This document shows positions 41,748 through 50,628 of a DNA stretch of 64,000 nucleotides, in pieces. Both the position numbers and the translations under genes were made by a program. This stretch comes from an uncultured Alphaproteobacteria bacterium (GTDB lineage Bacteria; Pseudomonadota; Alphaproteobacteria; RF32; CAG-239), in contig CAJGCO010000007.1 of NCBI GenBank assembly GCA_904501925.1, positions 1-64,000 of the forward strand. Direction: 5' to 3'. The first letter of the stretch is position 1; every line of letters starts with the position of its first letter. Below the pieces are notes generated by a model. It searched no databases and was not told where the DNA came from. It saw only the letters and a program-made list of their open reading frames with translations.

Positions 41748-42782
41748 ATGAATAGAACTGCAGAATACGTGTCTTTAGGACACCCTGATAAGATTGCCGA
41801 TTATATATCATCTTCCCTACTTGACGAATGCTTAAAACAAGACAAATACGTTCGTTATGCTGTTGAAGTAATGGTAAAAAACAATGATATTATTTTAGGT
41901 GGCGAAATAACTGGCAACATCAAATTAAATCACTTAAAAAAATACATCAAAAAAGCTTTGCGTGAAATTGGTTATAATGAAGAATATTCTAATATTTGGG
42001 GCGACAATGCCATTAATATAAACAAAATAAAAATAACCAATTTAATTAGTGCCCAATCTTGCGAAATTGCTCAAGGTGTAAACCAAAATGGCTGGGGTGA
42101 TCAAGGTGTGTTTGTAGGTTATGCAAACCACTCAGATGGTTTTCTAAATCAAGAATTATATCTTGCAAAAAAATTAAATGATGCTCTATATCAAAAAGCC
42201 CTAAAAGAAACCAACTTAGGCTTAGATATAAAAACCCAAATAACCATAGATGAAAACAATTCAATTCAAACAGCAATTGTTGCAATCCCAATGCTAAAAA
42301 AAGTTGATTTAACATCTTTTGTAATTGATGTTTTAGGCTCAACTCCACAAAACATTATCATCAATGGCACAGGCTCATACACTTGCCATTCATCAATCGC
42401 AGATTGTGGTATTACTGGAAGAAAATTAGCTTGCGATTTTTATTCAACAGCTTGCCCGATTGGTGGTGGCTCTCCTTGGACTAAAGATGCCAGCAAAGCT
42501 GATTTAACCCTAAATCTTTATGCCAGAAAATTAGCCATTCAAAATTTAAAAAACAATGATGAATGTTTCATATATTTATCATCTTGCATTGGCAAATCAG
42601 ATTTACCAAGTGCTGTTATAAAAACCATAAAAAATGGTAAGGTTATTTCATCAGATATTTCTCTAGATTGCTCTCCTCAAAAAGTGATAGAAGAAATTAA
42701 ACTCAATCGCCCAATATTTAAAAAATTGTGCAAACACGGTTTAATGTCATATTTTAACTCAAGAGGAAATCCAATCTTCTAA
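41748..42782 (+). CDS. metK: Divergent S-adenosylmethionine synthetase
   Basis: 344 residues from the ATG at 41748, with GGAG placed properly; shorter than the usual ~385-395. MetK makes SAM from methionine and ATP. Recognisable blocks: EYVSLGHPDKIADYISSSLL (catalytic His12, metal Asp14), GGEITG, QSCEIAQGVN, GWGDQGVFVGYA, INGTGSY, DCGITGRKLACDFYSTACPI and GGGSPWTKDASKADL. Several are altered: canonical GAGDQG is GWGDQG, NPTG[RK]F is NGTGSY, GGGAFSGKD is GGGSPWTKD. Catalytic residues seem kept, so it is probably active. A SAM-sensing riboswitch upstream supports the assignment. It could be the sole MetK or a specialised paralogue. Confidence 0.85.
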   Translation: MNRTAEYVSLGHPDKIADYISSSLLDECLKQDKYVRYAVEVMVKNNDIILGGEITGNIKLNHLKKYIKKALREIGYNEEYSNIWGDNAININKIKITNLISAQSCEIAQGVNQNGWGDQGVFVGYANHSDGFLNQELYLAKKLNDALYQKALKETNLGLDIKTQITIDENNSIQTAIVAIPMLKKVDLTSFVIDVLGSTPQNIIINGTGSYTCHSSIADCGITGRKLACDFYSTACPIGGGSPWTKDASKADLTLNLYARKLAIQNLKNNDECFIYLSSCIGKSDLPSAVIKTIKNGKVISSDISLDCSPQKVIEEIKLNRPIFKKLCKHGLMSYFNSRGNPIF

Positions 42783-42810
42783 CAAAAAAGGGAGCCCAAA
42801 AGGCTCCCTT
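42782..42810 (-). terminator. Terminator of the flotillin-like gene (also between convergent genes)
   Basis: AAGGGAGCC / GGCTCCCTT with a 5-nt loop. On the minus strand the stem is followed by TTTT, a good terminator. On the plus strand the T-run is short, so it may only partly stop the metK transcript. Confidence 0.8.
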
Positions 42811-42835
42811 AATTACAAAGAATCAGAACTTACGC

Positions 42836-44299
42836 TTACTTACTAGCTTTGTCCTTCAATGAAACCACTTTTTCAAGCAATTTCTGCCCTGCTTCAGTTC
42901 CAGCAAAAGCCTCGACCATTGCACCCAAAGACTGACCGCCCTTAGCTGTGAACAAGTCCATCACCGAGCCTACGCCCTCAGAAATGTTCGAACCGGTGTT
43001 AGCAATAATCTTGATTTGAGCACCACCCAAATTCTTCGCCTGCTCCACACCGACAGCCTGCTCTGCCTTGATAGTCTCGATACGCACGAGGTATTCCTGA
43101 TAACCAGCGTTCTCACCGATTTCCTTAGCAAGAGAAATCTGAGGCTCAACCTCTGCAAGACCGATAGACTTCTTAACTTCAGCCTCGGCACGACCCTTAG
43201 CCTCTGTTCCTTCTGCAGACTTCTTATCTGCAACGAGATTTGCCTCAGCCTCCTTTGTCTTAACGATAAAGTCAGCTTCTGCTCTGAACTCTGCAGCCTT
43301 CTTCTCTTCGTTTGCCACAACTACCTTTGCCTCAGCATTAACACGAGCTTTCTCTTTTTCAGCCTCGGCCTTGATAGTAATTGTTTCTCTGTCAATTTCA
43401 GCCTGACGCACATTTTCAACCTTGATGACTTCCATCTCTTTTTCTTTGGTAGCCCTCTGCTGCTCTGTCACTTCCTGCGCAGACTGTTCCTTAGCAATAC
43501 CGACCGCCTTTTCACGCTCAGCACGACGCTTACCTACAGTCTCTTCTTTTACCTCTTCCTTCATCGCAATAGACTGGAGTGCATCAATTTCAGCCTCCCT
43601 AGCCTCTTTATTGTTCTTAGCAACCTCTTTACGAGACTCCATGTCGATGAAAGACTTCTTTTTCTCCATGATGTTAGAGATAACCTTCTCGCCGTCCTTG
43701 TCACGAACGTCCATCAATTCGATTGACTTAACAGGAACAACACCCCACTCCTTAAGATGATCAGAAACCTCTGTGGTAAACTGCTCACCATATACAGAGC
43801 GCTTGGTCATGATCTCATCAAGAGTATCGTTTGCGAGTATTGAACGAACAGCACTCTGCACAATCTTTGTAAGATGCTTCTGCAAAGTAGAGCTATCCTC
43901 AATTCGAGACGCAGCCTGACGATAATCTGCAATTCTAAAGAACGCAGTAATGTCTACCTCAAAAGGAAGTTTATCCTTATCATAGGCTTCATACCCCTGT
44001 AGATCTACCGAGAAGTTTGACAATGGCAAAATCTGAACTTCCACACCCCAGATAGGGAACCACTGCGGAATTTCATAATAAACGTTACCGGAAGTTTCCT
44101 CTGGCTCGATAACCTTACCGTCTGCTGTGGTAATATTCTTAAGATTACCATAGATAAGAGTGTTTTTACTCTCACGCACAACATGAACCTCTGAGGGTTT
44201 CACAACTCTACGAAGAGAAAGGAACCACCTGATGACAAGACATGCAAGAATGAACACAGCGACCGAAGCGGACAAGATAATAATTGTACTTGTTTCCAT
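42836..44299 (-). CDS. Flotillin-like SPFH protein, high-G+C orphan
   Basis: 487 residues: one N-terminal membrane helix (STIIILSASVAVFILACLVI), an SPFH/band 7 domain (about 30-215; EVDITAFFRIADYRQAASRI, TLQKHLTKIVQSAVRSILAN, EWGVVPVKSIELMDVRD), a long Ala/Glu/Lys coiled coil (220-420), and a C-terminal Gly/Ala-rich tail. This is the flotillin/YqiK plan, forming membrane scaffolds. No nfeD-like partner is beside it. G+C is about 45% in sampled lines against about 30-35% around it, codons differ from the host's (GAG, CTC, ACC), and no Shine-Dalgarno sequence precedes the ATG. Probably transferred recently. Confidence 0.85.
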   Translation of the reverse strand: METSTIIILSASVAVFILACLVIRWFLSLRRVVKPSEVHVVRESKNTLIYGNLKNITTADGKVIEPEETSGNVYYEIPQWFPIWGVEVQILPLSNFSVDLQGYEAYDKDKLPFEVDITAFFRIADYRQAASRIEDSSTLQKHLTKIVQSAVRSILANDTLDEIMTKRSVYGEQFTTEVSDHLKEWGVVPVKSIELMDVRDKDGEKVISNIMEKKKSFIDMESRKEVAKNNKEAREAEIDALQSIAMKEEVKEETVGKRRAEREKAVGIAKEQSAQEVTEQQRATKEKEMEVIKVENVRQAEIDRETITIKAEAEKEKARVNAEAKVVVANEEKKAAEFRAEADFIVKTKEAEANLVADKKSAEGTEAKGRAEAEVKKSIGLAEVEPQISLAKEIGENAGYQEYLVRIETIKAEQAVGVEQAKNLGGAQIKIIANTGSNISEGVGSVMDLFTAKGGQSLGAMVEAFAGTEAGQKLLEKVVSLKDKASK

Positions 44300-44353
44300 A
44301 AAATAGATAATTTAATTTAAGTTAAGTAATATAATAATAAATCTCGAAAAAGG

Positions 44354-44382
44354 AAACTAGCATATATTTCCCTTTTTGTCAA
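44354..44382 (-). promoter_or_regulatory. Promoter candidate for the flotillin-like gene
   Basis: Minus strand: TTGACA (44377-44382), 17-bp spacer, TAGTTT (44354-44359). A second TTGACA lies 8 bp upstream (44385-44390). The T-rich -10 with TTG upstream also fits the Bacteroidetes pattern (TTG...TAnnTTT), which cannot be told apart here. Confidence 0.4.
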
Positions 44383-44443
44383 TATGTCAAAAATAAAAAA
44401 ATAAATAAAATTTCAAAAAAAATTATTTTTTTTTGCATTTGGA

Positions 44444-44473
44444 CTTGCTTTGCCAATTTTCGCTCCCTATATA
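44444..44473 (+). promoter_or_regulatory. Heat-shock (sigma-32-type) promoter of dnaK
   Basis: CTTGCTT (44444-44450), about 14 bp, then CCCTATATA (44465-44473). This fits the CTTGAA / CCCCATNT layout of sigma-32, in its alphaproteobacterial variant. It ends 41 bp before the dnaK ATG. Confidence 0.6.
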
Positions 44474-44514
44474 GACTAACAGAAAGATTTTTTTAACATA
44501 TTAAGGATTAAATT

Positions 44515-46425
44515 ATGAGCAATAAAGTTTTAGGTATTGACTTAGGTACAACCAACTCTTGCTTTGCAATCATGGAAGGTGGCGAAGCAAAAGTTTTAGA
44601 AAACTCTGAAGGTGCAAGAACAACTCCTTCAATGGTTGCATTCACAGATACAGATAGACTTGTTGGTTACCCAGCAAAACGTCAAGCTGTAACAAACCCA
44701 GAAAACACATTATTTGCAATCAAACGTTTGATTGGTCGTCGTTACAACTCTGCAGAAGTAGAAAAAGATAAATCTACATCTCCTTTTAAAATTGTTGAAG
44801 GTGATAATGGTGATGCTTGGGTTGAAATCAAAGGAACAAAATATGCTCCATCACAAATTTCTGCTATCGTATTACAAAAAATCAAAGAATATGCAGAAAG
44901 CTATTTAGGTGAAAAAATTGAAAAAGCAGTTATTACTGTTCCTGCATACTTCAACGATAGCCAACGTCAAGCAACAAAAGACGCTGGTAAAATTGCAGGT
45001 CTTGAAGTTTTACGTATCATCAACGAACCAACAGCAGCAGCTCTTGCTTATGGTATGGATAAAAAAACATCTGGTACAATTGCTGTTTATGACCTTGGTG
45101 GTGGTACATTTGATATTTCAATCCTTGAAATTGGTGATGGCGTATTTGAAGTTAAATCTACAAATGGTGATACATTCCTTGGTGGTGAAGACTTTGACCA
45201 ACGTTTAGTAAACTATCTTGCAGACGAATTCAAAAAAGAAAACAATATAGACCTTAAAGCTGATAGACTTGCTCTACAACGCTTAAAAGAAGCTGCAGAA
45301 AAAGCTAAAATTGAACTATCATCAACAACTCAAACAGAAGTAAATCTTCCATTTATTACTGCTGATATGAGTACAGGTTCTCCAATTCCAATGCACTTAA
45401 ACATTAAATTAACTCGTGCAAAATTAGAATCAATCGTTGAAGATTTGATTGAAAGAACTGTTGAACCTTGTAAAAAAGCTATGGCAGATGCTGGCATCAA
45501 TGCCTCAGAAATCAGCGAAGTAATTCTCGTTGGTGGTATGACTCGTATGCCAAAAGTACAAGAAAAAGTTAAAGAAATCTTCGGCAAAGAACCACACAAA
45601 GGCGTAAACCCAGACGAAGTTGTTGCAGTTGGTGCAGCAATTCAAGGTGGTGTATTAATGGGCGAAGTTAAAGACGTTTTATTATTAGACGTAACCCCAC
45701 TTTCTCTTGGTATTGAAACATTAGGTGGTGTGTTCACACGTTTAATCGATAGAAACACAACTATCCCAACACGCAAATCACAAACATTCTCAACAGCAGA
45801 AGATGGTCAAACAGCTGTTACAATTAGAGTGTTCCAAGGTGAACGTGAAATTGCCGCTCACAATAAATTGTTAGGTCAATTTGACTTAGTTGGAATTCCA
45901 CCTGCACCACGTGGTATGCCTCAAATTGAAGTTACTTTTGATATTGACGCAAACGGTATTGTAAACGTTTCTGCAAAAGATAAAGCAACTAACAAAGAAC
46001 AAGCTATTCGCATTCAAGCATCTGGTGGTTTATCTGATGCAGATATCGAAAAAATGGTTAAAGATGCAGAAGCAAACGCAGAAGCAGACAAGAAGAAAAA
46101 AGAACTTGTTGAAGCTAAAAACCATGCAGAAGCTTTAATTCACACCACAGAAAAAACTCTAAAAGAAAATTCTGACAAGATTTCATCTGCAGATAAATCT
46201 GCTATTGAAACAGCAGTAGCTGACCTAAAAACAGTTATTGATGGTGAAGATGTTGAAGCTATCAAATCAAAATCAGACAACTTAATGCAAGCTTCTCTTA
46301 AATTAGGTGAAGCTATGTACAAAGCTCAAGGTGAACAAGCTCAAGCAAACCCACAAGGTGCGCCAGAAGCTGACGCTCCAAAAGATGACAACGTTGTTGA
46401 TGCAGATTTTGAAGAAGTGAAGTAA
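44515..46425 (+). CDS. dnaK: Chaperone DnaK (Hsp70)
   Basis: 636 residues. ATP-driven chaperone working with DnaJ and GrpE. The N-terminus KVLGIDLGTTNSCFAIMEGG, the phosphate-2 segment IAVYDLGGGTFDISILEIGD, VILVGGMTRMPKVQEKVKEI, the linker DVLLLDVTPLSLGIETLGGV and substrate domain follow in order; the Ala/Gly/Pro/Asp-rich tail ends NVVDADFEEVK, equivalent to the EEVK end of the family. TTAAGGA is the ribosome-binding site. dnaJ does not follow, unlike many genomes; a terminator comes first. Confidence 0.98.
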   Translation: MSNKVLGIDLGTTNSCFAIMEGGEAKVLENSEGARTTPSMVAFTDTDRLVGYPAKRQAVTNPENTLFAIKRLIGRRYNSAEVEKDKSTSPFKIVEGDNGDAWVEIKGTKYAPSQISAIVLQKIKEYAESYLGEKIEKAVITVPAYFNDSQRQATKDAGKIAGLEVLRIINEPTAAALAYGMDKKTSGTIAVYDLGGGTFDISILEIGDGVFEVKSTNGDTFLGGEDFDQRLVNYLADEFKKENNIDLKADRLALQRLKEAAEKAKIELSSTTQTEVNLPFITADMSTGSPIPMHLNIKLTRAKLESIVEDLIERTVEPCKKAMADAGINASEISEVILVGGMTRMPKVQEKVKEIFGKEPHKGVNPDEVVAVGAAIQGGVLMGEVKDVLLLDVTPLSLGIETLGGVFTRLIDRNTTIPTRKSQTFSTAEDGQTAVTIRVFQGEREIAAHNKLLGQFDLVGIPPAPRGMPQIEVTFDIDANGIVNVSAKDKATNKEQAIRIQASGGLSDADIEKMVKDAEANAEADKKKKELVEAKNHAEALIHTTEKTLKENSDKISSADKSAIETAVADLKTVIDGEDVEAIKSKSDNLMQASLKLGEAMYKAQGEQAQANPQGAPEADAPKDDNVVDADFEEVK

Positions 46426-46445
46426 TTCGTTCTCCATAAAAAAAG

Positions 46446-46472
46446 GCCCGTTGAATTAACGGGCTTTTTTTT
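46446..46472 (+). terminator. Terminator of dnaK
   Basis: GCCCGTT / AACGGGC with a 5-nt loop, followed by eight T residues. Confidence 0.9.
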
Positions 46473-46483
46473 ATATATATTTC

Positions 46484-46756
46484 TTATTTATTTAATTTTG
46501 CAAATTCTTCTTTTTGTTCCTCAGTTAATAAATTCCAAAACTCTTCAAAATATTTTTTTTCAATCTCAAGAATTCTTTTTTCGCCAGCTTTTAACTCTTC
46601 CATAATAGGCTCAACTTCTGCCTTTAATTTTTCTTTCAACTCAACAACTTTTTGACTTTGCTCATCTGATAACTTCAATGCCTCACCACTAATTTCTGTA
46701 GCCATAACATTAAAAGACAAAAACATAGCGCTCAAAAAACAAACAATATACTTCAT
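46484..46756 (-). CDS. Small exported helical protein, Spy/CpxP-like
   Basis: 90 residues; AGGAGAAT precedes the ATG. A signal peptide (KYIVCFLSAMFLSFNVMATE) is followed by a very charged helical region: LSDEQSQKVVELKEKLKAEV, EKRILEIEKKYFEEFWNLL and LTEEQKEEFAKL. Paired LS/T-x-EQ motifs with helices between them resemble the periplasmic Spy/CpxP group of chaperones. It stands alone, convergent with dnaK and divergent from ugd. The family call is tentative. Confidence 0.65.
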   Translation of the reverse strand: MKYIVCFLSAMFLSFNVMATEISGEALKLSDEQSQKVVELKEKLKAEVEPIMEELKAGEKRILEIEKKYFEEFWNLLTEEQKEEFAKLNK

Positions 46757-46913
46757 TTCTATTCTCCTTATTTTTATATCTAAATTAAAAATATTATACT
46801 ATAAAAAAACTGCAAACCATATCTCAATGTTATAAACATTACCATTTTATTCCTTGCAAAACAAACCACATTAGCTATGATAGGCTCATAATAAAACAAA
46901 GGAGAATTATCAA

Positions 46914-48218
46914 ATGAAAATTACCGTAATAGGCACCGGCTATGTTGGACTACCAACAGGTGTAGGTCTAGCTGAATTAGGCAATGATGTTATCTGTTTA
47001 GACATTGATGAAAGCAAAATAAATAAATTAAAAAACGGCGAACTTACCATCTTTGAAGAAGGTTTAGATAGTTTGTTTGAAAAACACACTCAATCTGGTA
47101 AAGTTAGCTTTTCAACATCTTTTGCCGAAAGTATTCCAAACGCAGATTTAGTAATCTTAGCTGTAGGAACACCTCCACACCCTATTACTAAAGAAGCTGA
47201 TATGAAATACATAAAATCAGCTGCCGAAAGTCTTGCAAAACACTTAAACCAATACACTGTAATTGCAATCAAATCAACCGTACCTGTAAACACAGGCGAT
47301 GCAGTTGAAAATATCATAAGACGTACAAATCCAACTGCTGACTTTGATGTAATTTCTCTACCAGAATTCTTAAGAGAAGGTTTTGCTGTTCAAGATTTCT
47401 TCAACCCAGACAGAATAATTGTTGGCGCAAATTCTAAACGTGCAAAAAATCTAATTGCAGATTTATACCTCCCATTCAAAGATAGATGCCCAATTTTATA
47501 TGTTTCAAGAAAGTCTTCAGAAACAATAAAATATGCATCAAATGCTTTCTTAGCTATGAAAATACAATACATCAATGAAATGGCAGACTTCTGCGAAACA
47601 TCTGGCGCAGACATTTATGAAGTTGCCAAAGGTATGGGCTTAGATAGTAGAATTGGTGCAAAATTCTTAGTACCAGGCCCTGGTTATGGTGGCTTTTGCT
47701 TCCCTAAAGACACAAATGCAATGGCCTATATGGGAAAATTTAATGGTATTGATTTATCATTAATTGAAACAACAATCAAAAGCAATGAACGCCGTAAAAT
47801 CAATATGGCAAAACGTATCTTAGATATGGTTTCCGATATTAAAAATCCAACCATTGCTGTTTTAGGTAGCGCATTCAAAGGTGGCACTGATGATTGCCGT
47901 GAATCTCCTGCTCTTCAAATCATAGAAATCATGTTAGCACACGATGTAAACATTAAACTTTACGATCCGGAAGCAATGCCAAATACCAAAGCAATCTTAA
48001 AAGATATGATAACATATTGCGATTCTGCATATGAAGCCATTGGTGGAGCAGATGTTTTAGCCATCTTAACAGACTGGCAAGAATTTAAATCACTTGATTT
48101 AGAAAAAATAAAAGTATTAATGTCTCGTCCACAAATTGCAGACTTCCGTAATATGATTGACTACGAACTAGCCTCTCAATTAGGTTTTGAAGTAAAAAGC
48201 ATTGGAAGAAAAATATAA
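46914..48218 (+). CDS. ugd: UDP-glucose 6-dehydrogenase
   Basis: 434 residues. Ugd oxidises UDP-glucose to UDP-glucuronate with two NAD, giving acidic sugars for surface glycans. NAD site: KITVIGTGYVGLPTGVGLAE at the start; IAIKSTVPVNTGDAVE; catalytic cysteine in GPGYGGFCFPKDTNAM (about Cys262); C-terminal NAD/UDP region with AVLGSAFKGGTDDCRESPAL and LYDPEAM. AAAGGAG is the ribosome-binding site. It is a single gene, away from the main glycan operon, and probably supplies it or the Gtr/RgpF proteins. Confidence 0.95.
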   Translation: MKITVIGTGYVGLPTGVGLAELGNDVICLDIDESKINKLKNGELTIFEEGLDSLFEKHTQSGKVSFSTSFAESIPNADLVILAVGTPPHPITKEADMKYIKSAAESLAKHLNQYTVIAIKSTVPVNTGDAVENIIRRTNPTADFDVISLPEFLREGFAVQDFFNPDRIIVGANSKRAKNLIADLYLPFKDRCPILYVSRKSSETIKYASNAFLAMKIQYINEMADFCETSGADIYEVAKGMGLDSRIGAKFLVPGPGYGGFCFPKDTNAMAYMGKFNGIDLSLIETTIKSNERRKINMAKRILDMVSDIKNPTIAVLGSAFKGGTDDCRESPALQIIEIMLAHDVNIKLYDPEAMPNTKAILKDMITYCDSAYEAIGGADVLAILTDWQEFKSLDLEKIKVLMSRPQIADFRNMIDYELASQLGFEVKSIGRKI

Positions 48219-48233
48219 TTAGACACCCATAAA

Positions 48234-48260
48234 AAAAATCCCCCAACTTGGGGGATTTTT
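48234..48260. terminator. Bidirectional terminator between ugd and the repeat protein
   Basis: AAAAATCCCCC / GGGGGATTTTT with a 5-nt loop. T-runs are available on both strands, so it can end both the ugd and the convergent minus-strand transcript. Confidence 0.9.
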
Positions 48261-48272
48261 TATTACTAAAAC

Positions 48273-49784
48273 CTAATATTCCTCATTAATAACTTTTAGT
48301 TCTTCATCACTCATTAATTTAGGATTTTTACCATTCTCAAGACTATATCCCTTAATAGCTACATCTTTTTCAAATAAAACCTTAGCCATCAAAGTTCCGT
48401 CTTCATTAAACGCATCAAGCATACCATGTTTCTTATCTTTTTCATAAGAAATTTCACCCATTAACTCTCCAGTTGGATAAAATCTCTTAACCTTACCTTC
48501 TTTTCTACCTTTTACATATGGTACCTCATAGGCAATATTTCCATCTTCATAATATCTTAGTGAAAGCCCATCTAATAAACCATCCACATAAATAGCCACC
48601 AGTTTTACCTTATCATCATCAAAATATTCTTTATACTCACCATTTAACACATCATCAACATATGTACTTTCTGACACAACTTTACCTTTGGTATCAAATT
48701 TCTTTTCAATACCATTTTTCTTACCTTTTATATAAGAAACTTCAAACTCTTTTTTACCATTACTATCATAATATCTAGCCAAACCATCAGCTATTGAGTT
48801 TGCATAATTTATTTCAGACTTCAAAAGTGCTGTTTCATAATATTCACGAACAAGTCCATTTATATATCCATATTCATACATTTTTTCACTTTTAACAACA
48901 CCATCAGTATAGTACTCTGTCTCAATACCATTTTTTGCATTATCAACATAATTAGTTGCAATTTTAACCATACCATCTGGATAATAAGACTTAGCCACAC
49001 CTTCACGAATACTATCTTTATACATAACAACTAAATCTAACTCACCTGTTTGTTTATAAAATTTACCTTCCCCATTAATATAATCATCAACATAAACAAC
49101 AACAGCTTCTAATGCCCCATTATCAAAATAGTTTGTCATTTCACCATTTTTCAAACCATTTACATATGAAATACTAGATTTTAATTGACCATTAGGGTAA
49201 TATATTTCACGCACCCCTTCAATTTTATCAGCAACATAATTAGCAGTTTCTGCTACTTCTCCATCGTTAAAATAAGCAACAAATTTACCATTTTTCGCAC
49301 CATTTGCTGTTGTATAACTTTCTTTTATATTACCATTTTTATAATAAGTTTTTACAATTCCATCTAAAACATCATGAGCATATTCTATTCTTTCTTTCAC
49401 TTTACCATTAACATAATATACTCTTTTAACTCCATTAATAATACCATTTTTATATGGAATTTTTTCTTTTAACTCACCAGTTGGGTAATAATATAAAGCA
49501 TCACCATGCATTTTGCCATCAACAAATGGAACATCTGCAGTTTTTCTGCCTTTTTCATCGAAAAATTGCGCTACACCATTTAATAGACCTTTAACATATG
49601 GTTCTCTACTTTTTATTACATTATTATCATAAAAAGATTCATAGCCCCCAGTTACTACTTCACCATTTATATCAAACAACATACCATTAACAACGTGAGT
49701 ATTATCAACCTTATAAACATACTCAGCATTTACATTATAAATACAACCTAATAAAGCAGTAATAAAATATATTAAAAATCTCAT
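48273..49784 (-). CDS. Exported YwqK/MORN-type repeat protein
   Basis: 503 residues from the ATG at 49784, chosen for GGGGAA upstream and a good signal peptide (RFLIYFITALLGCIYNVNAE). Nearly the whole mature protein is a run of ~20 repeats of about 23 residues with core G...YY.(N/D/P)G.(L/V)K...(Y/I)......G (for example YYPTGELKEKIPYKNGIING, YYVNGKVKERIEYAHDVLDG). These are MORN-like YwqK repeats, forming a beta-hairpin solenoid. Repeats with this motif are found in some antitoxin-type proteins, but there is no toxin gene here. Role unknown; surface or periplasmic. Confidence 0.82.
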   Translation of the reverse strand: MRFLIYFITALLGCIYNVNAEYVYKVDNTHVVNGMLFDINGEVVTGGYESFYDNNVIKSREPYVKGLLNGVAQFFDEKGRKTADVPFVDGKMHGDALYYYPTGELKEKIPYKNGIINGVKRVYYVNGKVKERIEYAHDVLDGIVKTYYKNGNIKESYTTANGAKNGKFVAYFNDGEVAETANYVADKIEGVREIYYPNGQLKSSISYVNGLKNGEMTNYFDNGALEAVVVYVDDYINGEGKFYKQTGELDLVVMYKDSIREGVAKSYYPDGMVKIATNYVDNAKNGIETEYYTDGVVKSEKMYEYGYINGLVREYYETALLKSEINYANSIADGLARYYDSNGKKEFEVSYIKGKKNGIEKKFDTKGKVVSESTYVDDVLNGEYKEYFDDDKVKLVAIYVDGLLDGLSLRYYEDGNIAYEVPYVKGRKEGKVKRFYPTGELMGEISYEKDKKHGMLDAFNEDGTLMAKVLFEKDVAIKGYSLENGKNPKLMSDEELKVINEEY

Positions 49785-49879
49785 ATGCAATTCCCCATAT
49801 TTTTCTTTGATTTTAAACAAATAAAGAAAATATATTCAAGCAAAAATATCGTTTAATCACATACTATAAGAGATTATTA

Positions 49880-50617
49880 TTAAGCCTGGCTACCTATTTG
49901 TTTAATTATCTTATCAGCAACAATAAAAATACATGCCAATATCAATAAATAAAAAACAAAACCACTTATATAAATATTTAATCCAAGTGATAAAACCACA
50001 CTCAAAATTTCAAATCCAGCAACAACAATCGCACACAATCTCATCATCTGATTTTTATCCAGAGCGCCTTCAAATTTTGTTTTTACAACCCACTTCATAA
50101 GTAACATTGCAACTAAACTTTTTATCAAACTCAAAACAAATGAAAAAACAATAATCATAATAGATAAAACAACGCTCAATACAACCAAATATCCATCAAG
50201 CCATCCTTTGAACTTTTCAACATCATGAACACCATCTGATAACCCTACTTTTTTAACACTTTGATTAAATGCCGCAACAAAACTATCCTTTGTTATATAT
50301 ATACCATTATCAAATTTATCATAAACCACATCTTCACGTGTATCTAATACAACTTTTATTTCATCTTTTTTTTCTTTGTCTTCATCAATTTTAATACCTG
50401 TTTCTTTGTATACATTACTAGGTTCTACAATTTGCCCTTTCTCAACCTTAATTGGCAAAACCTCTTCAGCAACCAACATAACAGCTGGCTTAAAATCATT
50501 ACATGCCAACTTAAACATACATAAATAAATAGATGCAATCATAACACTAGATGCTAATAAAAACATCAATCCAATACCTTTACCTCTTAACACATAATAT
50601 ACAATTTTATTCATCAT
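49880..50617 (-). CDS. Membrane protein, possibly DUF1189-like
   Basis: 245 residues. One membrane helix near the N-terminus (IGLMFLLASSVMIASIYLCM), a soluble region of about 100 residues with VEKGQIVEPSN, KVVLDTREDVVY and NGIYITKDSFV, then three helices (about 145-240). The layout and the 'DT...YITKD' spacing recall DUF1189, a family known mostly from Firmicutes. This is a weak match. GAGG lies upstream of ATG-ATG. It lies just downstream of the autotransporter fragments (12 bp), so it may be in their transcript. Confidence 0.5.
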   Translation of the reverse strand: MMNKIVYYVLRGKGIGLMFLLASSVMIASIYLCMFKLACNDFKPAVMLVAEEVLPIKVEKGQIVEPSNVYKETGIKIDEDKEKKDEIKVVLDTREDVVYDKFDNGIYITKDSFVAAFNQSVKKVGLSDGVHDVEKFKGWLDGYLVVLSVVLSIMIIVFSFVLSLIKSLVAMLLMKWVVKTKFEGALDKNQMMRLCAIVVAGFEILSVVLSLGLNIYISGFVFYLLILACIFIVADKIIKQIGSQA

Positions 50618-50628
50618 TTTACCTCTTA

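Noticed and set aside
41586..41748. Longer start for MetK, inside DUF502 and through the riboswitch
   Set aside because: The added residues have no MetK similarity, and the ATG at 41748 has GGAG at the right distance after the aptamer.
43016..43760. Two long plus-strand frames opposite the flotillin-like gene
   Set aside because: They are shadows of the coiled-coil coding strand (Glu/Lys/Ala codons reversed), with Ser/Leu-rich nonsense composition and no start signal.
48273..49784. YwqK repeat protein as an antitoxin
   Set aside because: It has a signal peptide and no toxin gene beside it, so the toxin-antitoxin label does not fit.
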